DNA from: Coriaria nepalensis
Lineage: Eukaryota; Streptophyta; Magnoliopsida; Cucurbitales; Coriariaceae
DNA length: 64,000 nucleotides
NCBI GenBank assembly: GCA_027186245.1
Contig: CP114481.1
Span: 32,023,501-32,087,500, forward strand
Direction of reading: 5' to 3'
Shown here: positions 59,394-64,000 of the stretch, in pieces
How the letters are laid out: each line of letters opens with the position of its first letter
How positions within the stretch are numbered: the first letter of the stretch is position 1
The notes under the pieces: model-generated
Database searches by the model: none
Told to the model about the DNA's origin: nothing
Seen by the model: the letters and a program-made list of their open reading frames with translations, nothing else
Position numbers and translations under genes: made by a program

Positions 59394-62233
59394 GTGCATA
59401 ACTTGCGAATGATCATTGCAAGGAAAGTGTGCATTCGTTTAAAATTAAAATCATTTCAATGAGTCCTTTCAAGTCAATAACTTATTTCGAAGAAAGTCGA
59501 ACGAATTCTAGTTTTGCACTACAGACATAACTTTTGTGCATAACTTGCAAATGATCATTGCAAGGAAAGTATGCATTCGTTTAACCTTAAAATCATTTCA
59601 ATGAGTCCTTTCAAGTCAATAACTTATTTCGGAGCAAGTGGAACGAATTCTAGTTTTGCACTACAGAGACAACTTTTGTGCATAACTTCCAAATGATCAT
59701 TGCAAGGAAAGTGTGCATTCGTTTAACCTTAAAATCATTTCAATGAGTCATTTCAAGTCAATAACTTACTTCAAAGCAATTCGAACGAATTCTAGTTTTG
59801 CACTACAGACACAACTTTTGTGCATAACTTGCAAATGATCATTGCAAGGAAAGTGTGCATTCGTTTAACCTTAAAATCATTTCAATGAGTCATTTCAAGT
59901 CAATAACCTATTTCAAAGCAATTCGAACGAATTCTAGTTTTGCACTACAGAGACAACTTTTGTGCATAACTTGCAAATGATCATTGCAAGGAAAGTGTCC
60001 ATTCGTTTAAAATTAAAATCATTTCAATGAGTCCTTTCAAGTCAATAACTTATTTCGAAGCAATTCGAACGAATTCTAGTTTTCCACTACAGAGACAACT
60101 TTTGTGCATAACTTGCAAATGATCATTGCAAGGAAAGTGTGCATTCGTTTAAAATTAAAATCATTTCAATGAGTCCTTTCAAGTCAATAACTTATTTCGA
60201 AGCAATTCGAACGAATTCTAGTTTTGCACTACAGAGACAACTTTTGTGCATAACTTGCAAATGATCATTGCAAGGAAAGTGTGCATTCGTTTAAAATTAA
60301 AATCATTTCAATGAGTCCTTTCAAGTCAATAACTTATTTCGGAGCAAGTGGAACGAATTCTAGTTTTGCACTACAGAGACAACTTTTGTGCATAACTTCC
60401 AAATGATCATTGCAAGGAAAGTGTGCATTCGTTTAACCTTAAAATCATTTCAATGAGTCATTTCAAGTCAATAACTTACTTCATAGCAAGTCGAACGTAT
60501 TCTAGTTTTGCACTACAGACACAACTTTTGTGCATAACTTGCAAATGATCATTGCAAGGAAAGTGTGCATTCGTTTAACCTTAAAATCATTTCAATGAGT
60601 CATTTCAAGTCAATAACTTATTTCAAAGCAATTCGAACGAATTCTAGTTTTCCACTACAGAGACAACTTTTGTGCATAACTTGCAAATGATCATTGCAAG
60701 GAAAGTGTGCATTCGTTTAAAATTAAAATCATTTCAATGAGTCCTTTCAAGTCAATAATATATTTCGAAGCAATTCGAACGAATTCTAGTTTTGCACTAC
60801 AGAGACAACTTTTGTGCATAACTTGCAAATGATCATTGCAAGGAAAGTGTGCATTCGTTTAAAATTAAAATCATTTCAATGAGTCCTTTCAAGTCAATAA
60901 CTTATTTCGAAGAAAGTCGAACGAATTCCAGTTTTGCACTACAGACATAACTTTTGTGCATAACTTGCAAATGATCATTGCAAGGAAAGTATGCATTCGT
61001 TTAACCTTAAAATCATTTCAATGAGTCATTTCAAGTCAATAACTTATTTCAAAGCAATTCGAACGAATTCTAGTTTTGCACTACAGAGACAACTTTTGTG
61101 CATAACTTGCAAATGATCATTGCAAGGAAAGTGTGCATTCGTTTAACCTTAAAATCATTTCAATGAGTCATTTCAAGTCAATAACTTATTTCAAAGCAAT
61201 TCGAACGAATTCTAGTTTTGCACTACAGAGACAACTTTTGTGCATAACTTGCAAATGATCATTGCAAGGAAAGTGTGCATTCGTTTAACCTTAAAATCAT
61301 TTCAATGAGTCATTTCAAGTCAATAACTTATTTCAAAGCAATTCGAACGAATTCTAGTTTTGCACTACAGAGACAACTTTTGTGCATAACTTGCAAATGA
61401 TCATTGCAAGGAAAGTGTGCATTCGTTTAAAATTAAAATCATTTCAATGAGTCCTTTCAAGTCAATAACTTATTTCGAAGCAATTCGAACGAATTCTAGT
61501 TTTGCACTACAGAGACAACTTTTGTGCATAACTAGCGAATGATCATTGCAAGGAAAGTGTGCATTCGTTTAAAATTAAAATCATTTCAATGAGTCCTTTC
61601 AAGTCAATAACTTATTTCGAAGAAAGTCGAACGAATTCTAGTTTTGCACTACAGACATAACTTTTGTGCATAACTTGCAAATGATCATTGCAAGGAAAGT
61701 ATGCATTCGTTTAACCTTAAAATCATTTCAATGAGTCCTTTCAAGTCAATAACTTATTTCGGAGCAAGTGGAACGAATTCTAGTTTTGCACTACAGAGAC
61801 AACTTTTGTGCATAACTTCCAAATGATCATTGCAAGGAAAGTGTGCATTCGTTTAACCTTAAAATCATTTCAATGAGTCATTTCAAGTCAATAACTTACT
61901 TCAAAGCAATTCGAACGAATTCTAGTTTTGCACTACAGACACAACTTTTGTGCATAACTTGCAAATGATCATTGCAAGGAAAGTGTGCATTCGTTTAACC
62001 TTAAAATCATTTCAATGAGTCATTTCAAGTCAATAACCTATTTCAAAGCAATTCGAACGAATTCTAGTTTTGCACTACAGAGACAACTTTTGTGCATAAC
62101 TTGCAAATGATCATTGCAAGGAAAGTGTCCATTCGTTTAAAATTAAAATCATTTCAATGAGTCCTTTCAAGTCAATAACTTATTTCGGAGCAAGTCGAAC
62201 GAATTCTAGTTTTGCACTACAGAGACAACTTTT

Positions 62234-63510
62234 GTGCATAACTTGCAAATGATCATCGCAAGGAAAGTGTGCATTCGTTTAAAATTAAAATCATTTCAAT
62301 GAGTCCTTTCAAGTCAAGAACTTATTTCGAAGAAAGTCGAACGAATTCTGGTTTTGCACTACAAACATAACTTTTGTGCATAACTTGCAAATGATCATTG
62401 CAAGGAAAGTGTGCATTCGTTTAACCTTAAAATCATTTCAATGAGTAATTCAAGTCAATAACTTACTTCAAAGCAAGTCGAACGTATTCTAGTTTTGCAC
62501 TACAGACATAACTTTTGTGCATAACTTGCAAATGATCATTGCAGGGAAAGTGTGCATTCGTTTAACCTTAAAATCTTTTCAATGAGTCATTTCAAGTCAA
62601 TAACTTATTTCAAAGCAAGTCGAACGTATTCTAGTTTTGCACTACAGACACAACTTTTGTGCATAACTTGCAAATGATCATTGCAAGGAAAGTGTGCATT
62701 CGTTTAACCTTAAAATAATTTCAATGAGTCATTTCAAGTCAATAACTTATTTCATAGCAAGTCGAACGTATTCTAGTTTTGCACAACAGACACAACTTTT
62801 GTGCATAACTTGCAAATGATCATTGCAAGGAAAGTGTGCATTCGTTTAAAATTAAAATCAATTCAATGAGTCATTTCAAGGCAATAAATTACTTCAAAGC
62901 AAGTCGAACGTATTCTAGTTTTGCACTAGAGACACAACTTTTGTGCATAACTTGCAAATGATCATTGCAAGGAAAGTGTGCATTCGTTTAACCTTAAAAT
63001 AATTTCAATGAGTTATTTCAAGTCAATAACTTATTTCATAGCAAGTCGAACGTATTCTAGGTTTGCACTACAAACACAACTTTTGTGCATAACTTGCAAA
63101 TGATCATTGCAGGGAAAGTGTGCATTCGTTTAACCTTAAAATAATTTCAATGAGTCATTTCAAGTCAATAACTTATTGCATAGCAAGTCGAACGTATTCT
63201 AGTTTTGCACTACAGAGACAACTTTTGTGCATAACTTGCAAATGATCATTGCAGGGAAAGTGTGCATTCGTTTAACCTTAAAATCTTTTCAATGAGTCAT
63301 TTCAAGTCAATAACTTACTTCAAAGCAAGTCGAACGTATTCTAGTTTTGCACTACAGACACAACTTTTGTGCATAACTTGCAAATGATCATTGCAAGGAA
63401 AGTGTGCATTCGTTTAACCTTAAAATAATTTCAATGAGTCCTTTCAAGTCAATAACTTATTTCGAAGAAAGTCGAACGAATTCTAGTTTTGCACTACAGG
63501 CAGAACTTTT
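62234..63510 (+). repeat. Nine mixed units rich in cgtattc type
   Basis: The unit at 62376 lacks one base (gagtaattcaag) and is 141 bp. Units at 62801 (aaggcaataaatt), 62943 (gttattt, aggtttgc) and 63085 (cttattgcatag) carry more private changes than average. Two gcaggg/cttttc units (62517, 63227) flank them. Confidence 0.85.
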
Positions 63511-64000
63511 GTGCATAACTTGCAAATGATCATTGCAAGGAAAGTGTGCATTCGTTTAACCTTAAAATCATTTCAATGAGTCATTTCAAGTCAATAACTT
63601 ATTTCAAAGCAATTCGAACGAATTCTAGTTTTGCACTACAGAGACAACTTTTGTGCATAACTTGCAAATGATCATTGCAAGGAAAGTGTGCATTCGTTTA
63701 ACCTTAAAATCATTTCAATGAGTCATTTCAAGTCAATAACTTATTTCAAAGCAATTCGAACGAATTCTAGTTTTGCACTACAGAGACAACTTTTGTGCAT
63801 AACTTGCAAATGATCATTGCAAGGAAAGTGTGCATTCGTTTAAAATTAAAATCATTTCAATGAGTCCTTTCAAGTCAATAACTTATTTCGAAGCAATTCG
63901 AACGAATTCTAGTTTTGCACTACAGAGACAACTTTTGTGCATAACTAGCGAATGATCATTGCAAGGAAAGTGTGCATTCGTTTAAAATTAAAATCATTTC
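63511..64000 (+). repeat. Start of a third copy of the 15-unit HOR, cut by the window edge
   Basis: Units at 63511, 63653 and 63795 and the partial unit at 63937 match 61098, 61240, 61382 and 61524 in type and share the rare actagcgaatg at the last one. The distance from 61524 to 63937 is 2413 bases (17 units minus the 1-bp deletion at 62376), so the copy is displaced by two units relative to the 2130-bp period. Confidence 0.82.

Larger units (their letters stand above)
58400..62233 (+). repeat. 15-unit HOR (2130 bp): one full copy and twelve units of a second
   Basis: Copy 1 is 58400-60529 and copy 2 starts at 60530. Rare shared markers sit exactly 2130 bases apart: ttttccactacagagac (58511 and 60641), gaattcc (about 58791 and 60921), an altered start before gaatgatc (gcgaatg at 59394, agcgaatg at 61524) and gtgtccattcg (59991 and 62121). 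Unit 60388 fuses a ttccaaatg/cttacttc unit to a catag/cgtattc unit and marks the crossover between copies. After 62170 the copies part (cggag against cgaag). Confidence 0.92.
1..64000 (+). repeat. Satellite DNA array, 142-bp monomer, about 450 head-to-tail copies
   Basis: The sequence repeats every 142 bases from first to last base, shown by recurrence of gtgcataacttgcaaatg at 1, 143, 285 (then 448 because of a 21-bp insertion), 590 and so on to 63937. No unit is inverted and no non-satellite sequence interrupts the array. Net length accounting with all indels I found closes exactly on 449 complete units. In a canonical copy the composition is about 32 percent G+C. Most units carry one EcoRI (gaattc), one BclI (tgatca) and one HinfI (gagtc) site, so such digests should give a 142-bp ladder. 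Known context: 142-bp satellites dominate the pericentromeres of tenebrionid beetles such as Tenebrio molitor. Assignment to that group is inference; the satellite call itself is certain. Confidence 0.99.

Noticed and set aside
1..64000. CRISPR array
   Set aside because: Repeats are contiguous 142-bp units with no unique spacers; the apparent variation is spread over the unit and shared between copies.

Overview
The whole 64,000-base window is one uninterrupted array of satellite DNA. I found no gene, RNA gene, transposon, CRISPR array or unique spacer. The repeat unit is a 142-bp, AT-rich monomer (46 G+C of 142, about 32 percent, in a canonical copy). It runs head to tail with every copy in the same orientation. 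Using the motif gtgcataac as unit position 1, I count 449 complete units plus a 64-base partial unit starting at 63937. Length bookkeeping closes exactly: 449 x 142, plus ten 21-bp insertions, plus one 1-bp insertion, minus seven 1-bp deletions, minus two 13-bp deletions, gives 63,936 bases, the distance from base 1 to the last unit start.

Organism: this is eukaryotic heterochromatin, probably centromeric or pericentromeric. A highly abundant 142-bp satellite is known in tenebrionid beetles, above all Tenebrio molitor (about half the genome) and also Palorus ratzeburgii. The unit length, AT-richness, EcoRI periodicity and array size fit that group, so a darkling beetle is my best guess. The match rests on length and character, not on a sequence comparison, and is inference.

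Layout: units fall into two main types that differ at linked sites. Type A has ttaaaatt, gtccttt and cgaag; type B has ttaacctt, gtcattt and caaag; many mosaics exist. They are arranged in a patchwork of higher-order repeats (HORs). Bases 1 to about 27,600 are built around a cassette of units a1 to a8, marked by tgttcatt in a1 and a 21-bp internal duplication in a3, expanded as 1157-bp 8-mers and 1846/1867-bp 13-mers, with a 994-bp 7-mer (8158-10167) and 709-bp 5-mers (23621, 26338) interspersed. Bases 28,040 to 34,287 carry a 1704-bp 12-mer and an 8-mer deletion derivative. Bases 36,559 to 39,398 carry a 3-mer, a 6-mer and a 7-mer of one family. Bases 40,535 to 44,936 carry a 1136-bp 8-mer. 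Bases 44,937 to 50,000 carry an 11-mer family with a 13-bp deletion marker. Bases 51,585 to 53,572 hold 7-mer derivatives of the 1136-bp family, 54,283 to 55,700 a 710-bp 5-mer, and 58,400 to 62,233 a 2130-bp 15-mer whose relatives reappear at the right edge.

How it works together: nothing here encodes a protein. Because 142 leaves remainder 1 on division by 3, a reading frame shifts at every unit and soon meets a stop; the only longer open frames lie where an indel makes the unit a multiple of three. The array is best read as a record of unequal exchange, slippage and gene conversion. Two dyad symmetries per unit and a very stable segment around the first are the only candidate functional elements I can see.
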